Of a DNA stretch of 64,000 nucleotides, positions 8,815 through 16,338 are shown piece after piece. Both the position numbers and the translations under genes were made by a program. This DNA comes from Rhizobium sp. Leaf453. Its GTDB lineage: Bacteria; Pseudomonadota; Alphaproteobacteria; Rhizobiales; Rhizobiaceae. The DNA is taken from the NCBI RefSeq assembly GCF_001425605.1, contig NZ_LMRG01000001.1, positions 249,152-313,151 on the forward strand, written 5' to 3'. Below the pieces are notes generated by a model. The model was not told the origin of the DNA and made no database searches. It was given only the letters and a program-made list of their open reading frames with translations. Every line of letters starts with the position of its first letter. The first letter of the stretch is position 1.

Positions 8815-9381
8815 ATGCTGAAGACAAATTCTCAACCGGCTTGGGTCGAAACCACACTGCGACTGGATCCGAAACGCTTCCCCCAGCAGGCTAGCTACGC
8901 CTTGCGCGGACAGTCGAGCAATGTCACCATCAGTCTGGACGAGCGCGGCGCCGTGATGCGCAAGGTTCTGCCGTCCAGTGGCCTGCCCTTGTCGATCGCC
9001 CTGCCCGCCCGCGCCTTCAAGGGTGTTGCGGCCCGCGCCATCGACCACGGAGATGGAGAAGTGACCGTGACCCTCGAACTGCACCATGATGACCCGGACC
9101 TGTGCATCCCGCTGCTGGTCGCTCATGATCTCGCCGATATCGCCGCCGACTGGCGCAGCTGGTCGGAAGCCTACCGGATTCCGATGCTGATGGTCGAAGC
9201 CGATGGCGTCGCCCGGCCGCTGGAAGACCATCTGGGCGAAGTGCGCACCCGCGAAATCAAGCCGCGCCGCCGCCACTCGCTTTTCAACGATCGCCGTCCG
9301 CGTTTCCTGATGCGCCGCTCCACCGGCAGCCTCGGCGTGGTGATGAAAATCAATGGCCGGGAAATCATCGCCCGGAACTGA
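8815..9381 (+). CDS. Conserved hypothetical protein (DUF6101-like), 188 aa
   Basis: 188 residues from the ATG at 8815 (MLKTNSQPAWVETTLRLDPK); an upstream in-frame start at 8740 is less likely. The sequence reads as a soluble protein with an acidic middle (LELHHDDPDLCIPLLVAHDL) and a strongly basic end (KPRRRHSLFNDRRPRFLMRR). I recognise it as a rhizobial protein family of unknown function, probably DUF6101. The basic tail could bind nucleic acid or membrane, but that is a guess. A hairpin with a T run follows at 9420. Confidence 0.72.
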   Translation: MLKTNSQPAWVETTLRLDPKRFPQQASYALRGQSSNVTISLDERGAVMRKVLPSSGLPLSIALPARAFKGVAARAIDHGDGEVTVTLELHHDDPDLCIPLLVAHDLADIAADWRSWSEAYRIPMLMVEADGVARPLEDHLGEVRTREIKPRRRHSLFNDRRPRFLMRRSTGSLGVVMKINGREIIARN

Positions 9382-9419
9382 TTTTCGACACATTTTTCGA
9401 AAGTTCCTCCAGTGCAAAA

Positions 9420-9453
9420 GACCGGTCGTCCCCTGCGGCCGGTTTTTTGTTTC
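9420..9453 (+). terminator. Rho-independent terminator after DUF6101-like gene
   Basis: ACCGG at 9421-9425 pairs with CCGGT at 9439-9443 over a GC-rich loop, followed by a run of T residues to about 9447, some 40 nt after the stop at 9381. Confidence 0.55.
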
Positions 9454-9551
9454 TGTTTTCAACCGGTTGCATCGTTCCCCAGGAAACACCGGCGACGCCT
9501 TCTTGATGCCATATGCGCTCGGCACAGTGCAGCAACGAGAAGGAGACACCC

Positions 9552-9644
9552 ATGCGCACATTCATCCGCGCGGCTTTTGCCGCCATTTCCGCCCGCTTCA
9601 CTAGGACGAAGAAGAGCCGCGACACGGACTTGAGCTGGGCTTGA
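9552..9644 (+). CDS. Putative 30-residue small protein
   Basis: The ATG at 9552 is preceded by a strong ribosome site (GAAGGAGA, 9538-9545) at good spacing. The frame encodes MRTFIRAAFAAISARF, then a short charged stretch, ending LSWA at the TGA 9642-9644. It could form an amphipathic helix with basic residues. It sits between two intrinsic terminators (9420 and 9674), so it would be its own transcription unit. No homologue is known to me and coding is not proven. Confidence 0.4.
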   Translation: MRTFIRAAFAAISARFTRTKKSRDTDLSWA

Positions 9645-9673
9645 ACATGATGGTTTGCTGCGGTGGACCCTTG

Positions 9674-9701
9674 CCCTCCGGCCCGGCCGGAGGGTTTTTT
9701 A
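9674..9701 (+). terminator. Strong intrinsic terminator
   Basis: CCCTCCGGC pairs with GCCGGAGGG (9674-9694) followed by six T residues (9695-9700). It ends plus-strand transcription from the small ORF and abuts the stop codon of ubiA, which comes from the other strand. Confidence 0.75.
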
Positions 9702-10658
9702 TATCAGCCTTACAGCAAGCGCGGCACACAGCCCGATAAACACGATCAGCCCGACGACGCCATTGAACTTGAACAGTGCCAGGCACTGTTTGGCATCGTG
9801 AATGTCGAGCACGAGGATCTGGTAGAACAAGAGGACTGCTGCGACCAGCAGTCCGACATAGGCTAGGAAACCGGCGCCCGCGAAGGCAAAGGCGACGAAG
9901 AGCAGAAAGACCGTCAGGCCATACAGGCCAAACAACCAGGGCCTCGGGCGATCGCCGAAGCGTCGCGCGGTAGAACGCACGCCGATCAATTCGTCATCTT
10001 CCTTGTCCTGATAGGCATAGATGGTGTCGTAACCAACCGTCCAGGCGATCGCCGCCATGTAGAGGACGATCGCCGCCGCACCAATACTGCCGAACTCCGC
10101 CGACCAGCCCATCAGCGCGCCCCATGAAAAGGCGAGCCCGAGGAAGAATTGCGGCCAGTCGGTAAAGCGCTTGGCAAACGGATAGATCGCCACGAAAACC
10201 AGCGAGAAGATGCCGAGCGCGATGGAGAAGCCGTTGAACTGCAGCAGCACGATCAGTCCGGCAAGCGCCTGTAGCACCATAAAGACCTTGGCCTGAAACC
10301 GGGTCACGCGGCCGGAGGGTAGCGGCCGCGAGCGGGTGCGCGCCACTTCCATGTCGATGTCATGGTCGACAATGTCATTGTAGGTGCAACCCGCGCCGCG
10401 CATCGCGACGGAGCCGATGAAGAAAAGGACGAGGTGCAGAACGAAGCGGCTGGCGGAAAAGGTTCCGAGTGCCGCCGCTGCATTGGCCGCGAGCGCAGCC
10501 GACCAGAGGCATGGCAGCAGCAACAATTGCCAGCCGATCGGCCTGTCCCAGCGTGCCAGTTGCGCATAGGGCCAGAGCGCCCTTGGCAGGACGCGATAGA
10601 CCCAATTGTTGGATGGCGCATCGTAGACGCGACCGGAATCGGCTGGATTATTGCTCAT
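9699..10658 (-). CDS. ubiA: 4-hydroxybenzoate polyprenyltransferase
   Basis: 319 residues, typical for UbiA. This integral membrane enzyme attaches the polyprenyl chain to 4-hydroxybenzoate in ubiquinone synthesis. The first Asp-rich motif is NDIVDHDIDMEVARTRSRPL and the second YAYQDKEDDELIGVRSTA. About eight membrane helices are evident. The start MSNNPADSGRVYDAPSNNWV matches the usual N-terminal extension. The polyprenyl diphosphate synthase that would supply the side chain is at 36.3 kb. It stands alone, convergent with the small ORF. Confidence 0.95.
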   Translation of the reverse strand: MSNNPADSGRVYDAPSNNWVYRVLPRALWPYAQLARWDRPIGWQLLLLPCLWSAALAANAAAALGTFSASRFVLHLVLFFIGSVAMRGAGCTYNDIVDHDIDMEVARTRSRPLPSGRVTRFQAKVFMVLQALAGLIVLLQFNGFSIALGIFSLVFVAIYPFAKRFTDWPQFFLGLAFSWGALMGWSAEFGSIGAAAIVLYMAAIAWTVGYDTIYAYQDKEDDELIGVRSTARRFGDRPRPWLFGLYGLTVFLLFVAFAFAGAGFLAYVGLLVAAVLLFYQILVLDIHDAKQCLALFKFNGVVGLIVFIGLCAALAVRLI

Positions 10659-10725
10659 GCCGCCTGTTTGCAGCGGCCGGCAGGCGCGGTCAAGCGATCA
10701 GGCGCAGCACACCTGCGGCAAGATA

Positions 10726-11535
10726 TCAATCCAGCGTGAAATCGAAGCGGTAGGTCGCGGCAAGACCGAACAGCAACTGGTTGCGGCTGCCGCCTTCCTT
10801 GACGATGCTCGAATCCGCTGCCGGCCCCATCAGGCGCTTGTATTCGACGAAAGCGCTCGTATCGAGCTTCTCGGTCGCCTGCCAGGTGATCGCAGCCCCT
10901 GCCCCGACCGAGCCGATGCCGCCGGACGGCGTATATTTGGAATAGCCTGATTTTGCAGCCTCCGAAGAACTGACGCCGTAATAGGCATCGAAATAATCGC
11001 TGGTCGCGGCCGAAAGGCGCGGGCCGGCCGACAGACGGACATTGTCGCTGACATCGACGAAACCATCGGCGGCAACATCGGCGACCAGGCCGTGATGGCT
11101 GCGGATGCCCTGACGCAGTTCGGCGCGGATGCGCAGCCAGTCTGTCGGATACACCTCGGCGAAGCCACCGAGTTCACCACCGAAGCGAACGGGGTCGAGC
11201 CCCTTCAGATCGTTGGACGTGTCTTCGTCGCGCTCGAAGATCAGCTTGCCGGCGACACCGGCGCGGAACGCACCCTGATCGACGAAGGCGAAGGCAGGGT
11301 TATCGTTGCGCGAGGAAAATCGGACGGTGCTGCCCGCGCGGCCCAGCGAGATCAGCGGGGCAGCCTGGAACAGCCGATCCGAACCGCCATCATATTTCGG
11401 CCCGATAAAGCCGGTGGCGCCGACTTTCAGATACCAGTCGCCCGACCAGAAATGCTGCCCCTCCTGCGCCGACGCGGACGAGGAAGCGGCCAGAATCAGC
11501 CCGGCGGAAAGAAGGAAAGCAGACGGTCGAAACAA
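10726..11535 (-). CDS. MipA/OmpV family outer membrane protein
   Basis: 269 residues with a clear signal peptide (MFRPSAFLLSAGLILAASSS, cleavage near ASA-QEG). The mature part begins with WYLKVGATGFIGPKYDGGSD and ends in an aromatic beta-strand, LLFGLAATYRFDFTLD, as expected for an outer-membrane beta-barrel of the MipA/OmpV group. In this family some members scaffold murein synthesis and others are stress-responsive porin-like proteins; the role here is open. Stand-alone gene with a 67-nt gap to ubiA downstream. Confidence 0.88.
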   Translation of the reverse strand: MFRPSAFLLSAGLILAASSSASAQEGQHFWSGDWYLKVGATGFIGPKYDGGSDRLFQAAPLISLGRAGSTVRFSSRNDNPAFAFVDQGAFRAGVAGKLIFERDEDTSNDLKGLDPVRFGGELGGFAEVYPTDWLRIRAELRQGIRSHHGLVADVAADGFVDVSDNVRLSAGPRLSAATSDYFDAYYGVSSSEAAKSGYSKYTPSGGIGSVGAGAAITWQATEKLDTSAFVEYKRLMGPAADSSIVKEGGSRNQLLFGLAATYRFDFTLD

Positions 11536-11750
11536 GGCGGCAACTCCGGATACAAGCCCTCAAACGCCCGATGCCAGCGATCCCGGCAACGAAAGGGCAA
11601 ACTGACATGGGTCGTTTCGGCGCGTTATAGGCCCCGCCTCACTACCATCTCGTTAACCAGAAGTCTTCAGCGATTCTTTTCCATGAAACATTGCTTATAT
11701 TCAAGTGAATCATGGAGTTAGGCACCACGGTCGAACATCATTTTCCGAGC

Positions 11751-12575
11751 CTATGCGGCGCGGGATTTCAGATAGGTGCTGGGCGAACTGCCGAGCATGC
11801 GGCGAAACATGGTGGTGAAGGCGGCGATATTCTCGTACCCCGCATCGAGTGCGACATTGGTGACCGGCTCGCCGGCCGCAAGGCGCGGAAGCGATGCAAA
11901 AAGGCAGGCCTGCTGCCGCCAGGTGACGAAGCTGACGCCGGTCTCGGCCCGGAAAAACCGGGTGAACGAACGGCGGCTCATGCCGAGTTCCCGCGCCCAA
12001 TCATCAATGCCTGCATTGGCCGCGGGAACTTTCAGAAAATGCCGGCACAGGCGGGCAAGCCGCTCATCTCCCGGGAATGGTAGACCGAGCGGGCGCTCGG
12101 ACAGCCGACCGATTTCGTCCAGCAACAGTTCCATGATCAGCAGTTGACGCCGCTCGGATTGCGGCCGTTCATCGGAAGTCACCAGTTCCTCGATCAGGCT
12201 GGCGGCGAGGGTCGTGACCTCCAGCACGCGCGGATCCAATGCATCGACGATGGACGAAGCGACATAGATCGAATGCATGCGCACCTCGCTGATCATCTCG
12301 GTTGCATGTTCCAAACCGGCAGGAATGAGCAGCGCATGGCCGGGCGGAATCATCCAGCGCCCGCGCGTGGTGCTGACCAGCACCACGCCACTGCGTGCAC
12401 ACCAGAGCTGCGCCTTGCTGTGATTGTGGGCCGGGACCCGAAAGCCGGCGGGATAGATGCGCCCAAGCGCCACCACCGGCTCGTTGGCCATTTCGATCCA
12501 GGACAGGCTGGCAAAATGGTCGTCCGGGTCCTGAACCTTTGTTCCGGTGAGATCGATTGTTCGCATTTGGCCCAC
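11751..12575 (-). CDS. AraC-family transcriptional regulator
   Basis: 274 residues. The N-terminal half is a cupin-type sensor (GRIYPAGFRVPAHNHSKAQL, then MIPPGHALLIPAGLEHATEM). The C-terminal about 100 residues hold the double helix-turn-helix of AraC proteins (ARELGMSRRSFTRFFRAETG and VALDAGYENIAAFTTMFRRM). It is transcribed divergently from the MFS exporter at 12678, with about 100 nt between the starts, so the exporter is its likely target. A second in-frame ATG at 12566 is an alternative start. The ligand is unknown. Confidence 0.9.
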   Translation of the reverse strand: MGQMRTIDLTGTKVQDPDDHFASLSWIEMANEPVVALGRIYPAGFRVPAHNHSKAQLWCARSGVVLVSTTRGRWMIPPGHALLIPAGLEHATEMISEVRMHSIYVASSIVDALDPRVLEVTTLAASLIEELVTSDERPQSERRQLLIMELLLDEIGRLSERPLGLPFPGDERLARLCRHFLKVPAANAGIDDWARELGMSRRSFTRFFRAETGVSFVTWRQQACLFASLPRLAAGEPVTNVALDAGYENIAAFTTMFRRMLGSSPSTYLKSRAA

Positions 12576-12677
12576 TCACGAAAGAATGCGACCAGAGCAC
12601 GAAAGCAGGCCACGTTCAAGCATTGTAGAGACGGTGCATATCCAAAATACGTGAACGACGGGCAAGGAACACCGGCC

Positions 12678-13877
12678 ATGGCCAGTATTACATCGAACGC
12701 ACCCATCAGCGCGGAAAAGACGGCAGTTTCCGTCATTCTCGCCGTCAGCTTCTGCCACATGATGAACGATATCATGCAGTCGCTGCTGACCTCGCTCTAT
12801 CCGCTGCTCAAGGCGAACTACGCGCTCGATTTCGTTCAGGTCGGTCTCCTGACCTTCGCCTTCCAGGTCACGGCCTCACTGCTGCAGCCGGCAGTCGGCG
12901 TCGTCACCGACCGCTGGCCCATGCCGTTTTCGCTGCCTTCGGCCATGCTGTCGACCTGCGCAGGCCTGATCACGCTTGCCCATGCCCATGAATTCTATGT
13001 TCTCGTCATCGGCGCCTGCCTGATCGGCATCGGCTCGGCCATCTTCCATCCGGAAGCATCGCGCATCGCCCGGCTGGCCTCCGGCGGCCGCCATGGTCTG
13101 GCGCAGTCGCTGTTCCAGGTCGGCGGCAATACGGGCACGGCGATCGGGCCGTTGCTGGCCGCCTTCATCGTCGTTCCGCGCGGACAGGGCAGCCTGAGCT
13201 GGTTTTCGATCATCGCGCTGACCGGCTTTGTCGTCCTCTCCTGGGTCAGCGTCTGGTACACCCGCCATCGCCGCAGCTCGGCCGGCCGCAAGGTCGTCAG
13301 CCGCACCCTGCCCCTGCCCCGCAACCAGGTCATCTGGACGCTCATCGTTCTCGTTATCCTGACGGCGACGAAGAACGCCTATCTCTCCAGCCTGTCGAGC
13401 TATTTCACTTTCTTCACGATCGAGAAATTCGGCCTCGGCGTTCAGGATGCGCAGTTGCTGCTGTTCCTGTTCCTCGGCGCTTCGGCTGCCGGCGTGATCT
13501 TCGGCGGGCCGATCGGTGACCGTTTCGGCGCGCGCTTCGTCATCTGGTTCTCGATCCTCGGCGTTATCCCGTTCGCGTTGCTGCTGCCCTACGCCAACCT
13601 GTTCTGGACAGCGGCTCTGGTCATCCTGATCGGCTTCATCTTCTCGTCTGCGTTCTCCGCCATCGTGGTGTTCGCGCAGGAGCTTGTGCCCGGCCGCGTC
13701 GGCCTGATCGCCGGCATGTTCTTCGGCTTTGCCTTCGGCTTCGGCGGCATTGGCGCCGCGGTGCTGGGCATCTTCGCTGATCGCAACGGCATCGAATTCG
13801 TCTACACCGTCTGCTCCTACATGCCGCTGCTCGGCCTGCTGACCATCTTCCTGCCGAAGCTGCCGAGCCACCGCTGA
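12678..13877 (+). CDS. MFS transporter, fosmidomycin-resistance (Fsr) type
   Basis: 399 residues from ATG 12678 (MASITSNAPISAEKTAVSVI). Twelve hydrophobic segments are visible. Family hallmarks are HMMNDIMQSLLTSLYPLLK in helix 1, PAVGVVTDRW after helix 2, IFHPEASRIARLASGGRHG and LFQVGGNTGTAIGPL. Fsr-type pumps export fosmidomycin and other small drugs by proton antiport; the natural substrate here is unknown. The adjacent divergent AraC regulator suggests inducible expression. A weak hairpin follows the stop at 13889. Confidence 0.88.
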   Translation: MASITSNAPISAEKTAVSVILAVSFCHMMNDIMQSLLTSLYPLLKANYALDFVQVGLLTFAFQVTASLLQPAVGVVTDRWPMPFSLPSAMLSTCAGLITLAHAHEFYVLVIGACLIGIGSAIFHPEASRIARLASGGRHGLAQSLFQVGGNTGTAIGPLLAAFIVVPRGQGSLSWFSIIALTGFVVLSWVSVWYTRHRRSSAGRKVVSRTLPLPRNQVIWTLIVLVILTATKNAYLSSLSSYFTFFTIEKFGLGVQDAQLLLFLFLGASAAGVIFGGPIGDRFGARFVIWFSILGVIPFALLLPYANLFWTAALVILIGFIFSSAFSAIVVFAQELVPGRVGLIAGMFFGFAFGFGGIGAAVLGIFADRNGIEFVYTVCSYMPLLGLLTIFLPKLPSHR

Positions 13878-13888
13878 GATGGAGAAAA

Positions 13889-13912
13889 GAGGGGCCGCAG
13901 CGCCCCTCATTC
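13889..13912 (+). terminator. Possible terminator after MFS gene
   Basis: GAGGGGC at 13889-13895 pairs with GCCCCTC at 13902-13908 across a six-base loop. The following T content is weak, so termination may be partial. Confidence 0.4.
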
Positions 13913-14003
13913 ATCCTGCAGCCGATTGCCATGACCGGTAGAATTCATGCAGCAGGGGCAACTGTCGTGCTAAAATTCGAAAGATGTACCCAGATACCGC
14001 GTG

Positions 14004-15002
14004 CTATCTCCGGCCGTCATTGCGCAGGGAAATGACATCGGCCCGGCTGGACCTGCGCCCGGTTACCAATTCGATATAAGTCACCGCGTCATCGCCAATG
14101 AGATCGACCTCGGTATTGAACGCCTCCGCGACCGTGCCATCGAACCAGACACGGCGAACCTCGCGTTTTAGGCGTACCGCTGTCGTCCCGGCAGTGTCCC
14201 ATTGCACGTCGACTTCAAGATAAGAAGCAGGACGGGGATCTGTCGGAAGAGCCGTCCTGTAAGTGCTCGAACCGGATGCCCAGGATCGCTGCGCAGTGCG
14301 ATTGGGGACGATTTCGTTCAGGACCGGAGCGATCTCTCCATTACCCTTTCGGAAATGCACGTGCCGGAGGTCGCCCGGCTCCAACTCGCTCCACGCCTCC
14401 TCGCCGAGGTGGCGATTAAGAATGGAAGAGAGCCCGGTCCCGGTGACTCCTGAACACAGGATATTCCCGTCCAGACTGAAGATATCGACGAAATGCGGGC
14501 CTAAAATGAGCGGGCTGTCCAACACCTTATAGTTGCGCGCAACAGGATGCATGCGAAACGGAATGTTGGTGTTGATGACCTGAAGGACACCACCCTGAAC
14601 GAGGGCCTCGTCCAGCATGCTGACGGTATCAAGCCAAAGAGAAGGTGAAATCGCGGATCGCTTTGCACCCGCCTTGACTGTCGGGCTCAACAATACGGAA
14701 TTGCAGACGATAATATCGTAAGGGCCGTGGCGCCTAATCTGCTCTGCCGTCGAGTCGAAGATGACAGCGTCAGCACCCATGAGGCTGCGTGCCATCCGCA
14801 GGTTCAGCCAGTCAATATCACAACCGAACAGCCTGGCGTTCGGAAAGAGCGCCCGCAGGGTGGAAAGCTCTTCACCGGTAGAGCAACCGAACGACAGAAT
14901 GGCCAGGTTGTCGTCCTGCTCGAAATATCGCCTCAGTACCGTCGTCTCGGTCCAGTAGCGCCCCCAAAATGTTCCGCCGTTGGTCTGCAATTGAGGCATC
15001 AT
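14004..15002 (-). CDS. SAM-dependent methyltransferase-like protein, 332 aa
   Basis: Starts at adjacent ATGs at 15002 and 14999 (MMPQLQTNGGTFWGRYWTE). Motif I of class I methyltransferases is clear: LSFGCSTGEELSTLRALFP, then LFGCDIDWLNLRMA, which looks CheR-like in its first part; YDIIVCNSVL follows as a motif-IV region. The C-terminal about 130 residues form a separate beta-rich region (SSTYRTALPTDPRPASYLEV) that I do not recognise. Composition is slightly less GC-rich than its neighbours and it stands alone, so acquisition is possible. Substrate unknown. Confidence 0.65.
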   Translation of the reverse strand: MMPQLQTNGGTFWGRYWTETTVLRRYFEQDDNLAILSFGCSTGEELSTLRALFPNARLFGCDIDWLNLRMARSLMGADAVIFDSTAEQIRRHGPYDIIVCNSVLLSPTVKAGAKRSAISPSLWLDTVSMLDEALVQGGVLQVINTNIPFRMHPVARNYKVLDSPLILGPHFVDIFSLDGNILCSGVTGTGLSSILNRHLGEEAWSELEPGDLRHVHFRKGNGEIAPVLNEIVPNRTAQRSWASGSSTYRTALPTDPRPASYLEVDVQWDTAGTTAVRLKREVRRVWFDGTVAEAFNTEVDLIGDDAVTYIELVTGRRSSRADVISLRNDGRR

Positions 15003-15294
15003 GTCCGGAATATAGCTCCCATTGGAAATATTCTATTGTCCTTACACGTCCCTGCGCCCGCTTCACAATGGTTTGGTTGTAAAGAATGATTCCTACAAGG
15101 TGCGTACCACAGATCAATCGGCCCACATCGCCCTCACAGCAGAAGGATCGATGCACGCATATTTTGTATCAATGTGCAATTTTCACCCAGATAAAAATCG
15201 TCGCCTGTCAACTCCATGACGACGCCATCCCCTTGTAAGTATTCATCAAGCATTGCGCGCTAAGGTTCGTCTGGGGACTATCGGGGTGACTTTC

Positions 15295-16338
15295 ATGCGC
15301 ACAGCATTTCTTGCCGTTTCAGCCACGCTTTGCGCTTCGTTTTCCGCCGCGCCCGGGCATGCCGAGACGTTGAATCTGCTGATCTGGGAATCCTATATCG
15401 ACCAGAAGATCCTCGATCGCTGGGCGGAGAAGACCGGCGTTACCGTCAACCAGATCTACTATGACAGCGGCGATGCACGCGACGAGGTGCTGTCCGACCC
15501 CAACAGCAATATCGACCTCGCCGTCGTTGGTGAGAACGGTGCCGATCTGTTCGGCAAGCGCGGCATCCTCGAGCCGCTGTCGGACAAGAATGTGCCGTCG
15601 CTCAAGGACTACAAGCCGGAATGGAATGATCGCTGTGCCGGTTATGCCATGCCCTATCTCTGGGGCACCATGGGCATCGTCTATCGATCGGACATGGTGA
15701 AGACTGCGCCCGCCTCCTGGAACGATCTGATGTCGCCGGCGCCTGAGCTGAAGAAGCACATCGCCATGTACGATGATCACAACGAGGCCTTCATCGCGCC
15801 GCTGGTCCTGCTCGGCAAGTCGATCAACGCCAACGACAACGAAACGCTGAAGGCCGCCTTCGAGCTGATGAAGAAGCAGGCGCCGTTCGTTCTCACCTAT
15901 GACTACGTGATCACCTCGATCCAGAACCCAGAATCTGGCAAGAATATCTACATGGCGCTCGCCTATAGCGGCGACCAGCATGTGCTAAACGACAAGGCCG
16001 GCACGCCCGGCGTCTGGCGTTACGCCGTGCCGAAGGAAGGCACGCTCTCCTGGCTCGACTGCATGGCCGTCACATCCGCCTCGCCGCGCAAGGCGCTCGC
16101 CCTGGATCTGCTGAACCACATCGGCTCGGCGGAAAGCGCTGCCGCCAATGCCGAGAGCCTGACCATGCCGACGGCCAGCGAAGCGGCCCTGAAACTCATT
16201 CCCGCCGAGATGCGTGACAATCCGGAAATCTACACGCCGGCCGACATTCTCGCGAAAAGCCAATACCAGAAGGAACTGACCGTCCAGTCGATCCAGACCC
16301 GCCGGCGCATCATCAGCTCGATGGCGAATTTCCAGTGA
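15295..16338 (+). CDS. PotD/NspS-like periplasmic polyamine-binding protein
   Basis: 347 residues with a signal peptide (MRTAFLAVSATLCASFSAAP, cleavage near GHA-ETL). The mature protein begins LNLLIWESYIDQKILDRWAE, as in PotD/PotF-type binding proteins, and has the GYAMPYLWGTMGIVYRSDMV signature. No ABC permease or ATPase gene is nearby. Instead its stop codon overlaps the GTG start of a membrane GGDEF-EAL protein. That is the arrangement of Vibrio NspS-MbaA, where the binding protein senses polyamines and controls c-di-GMP turnover. The ATG at 15295 is chosen for the signal peptide. Confidence 0.88.
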   Translation: MRTAFLAVSATLCASFSAAPGHAETLNLLIWESYIDQKILDRWAEKTGVTVNQIYYDSGDARDEVLSDPNSNIDLAVVGENGADLFGKRGILEPLSDKNVPSLKDYKPEWNDRCAGYAMPYLWGTMGIVYRSDMVKTAPASWNDLMSPAPELKKHIAMYDDHNEAFIAPLVLLGKSINANDNETLKAAFELMKKQAPFVLTYDYVITSIQNPESGKNIYMALAYSGDQHVLNDKAGTPGVWRYAVPKEGTLSWLDCMAVTSASPRKALALDLLNHIGSAESAAANAESLTMPTASEAALKLIPAEMRDNPEIYTPADILAKSQYQKELTVQSIQTRRRIISSMANFQ

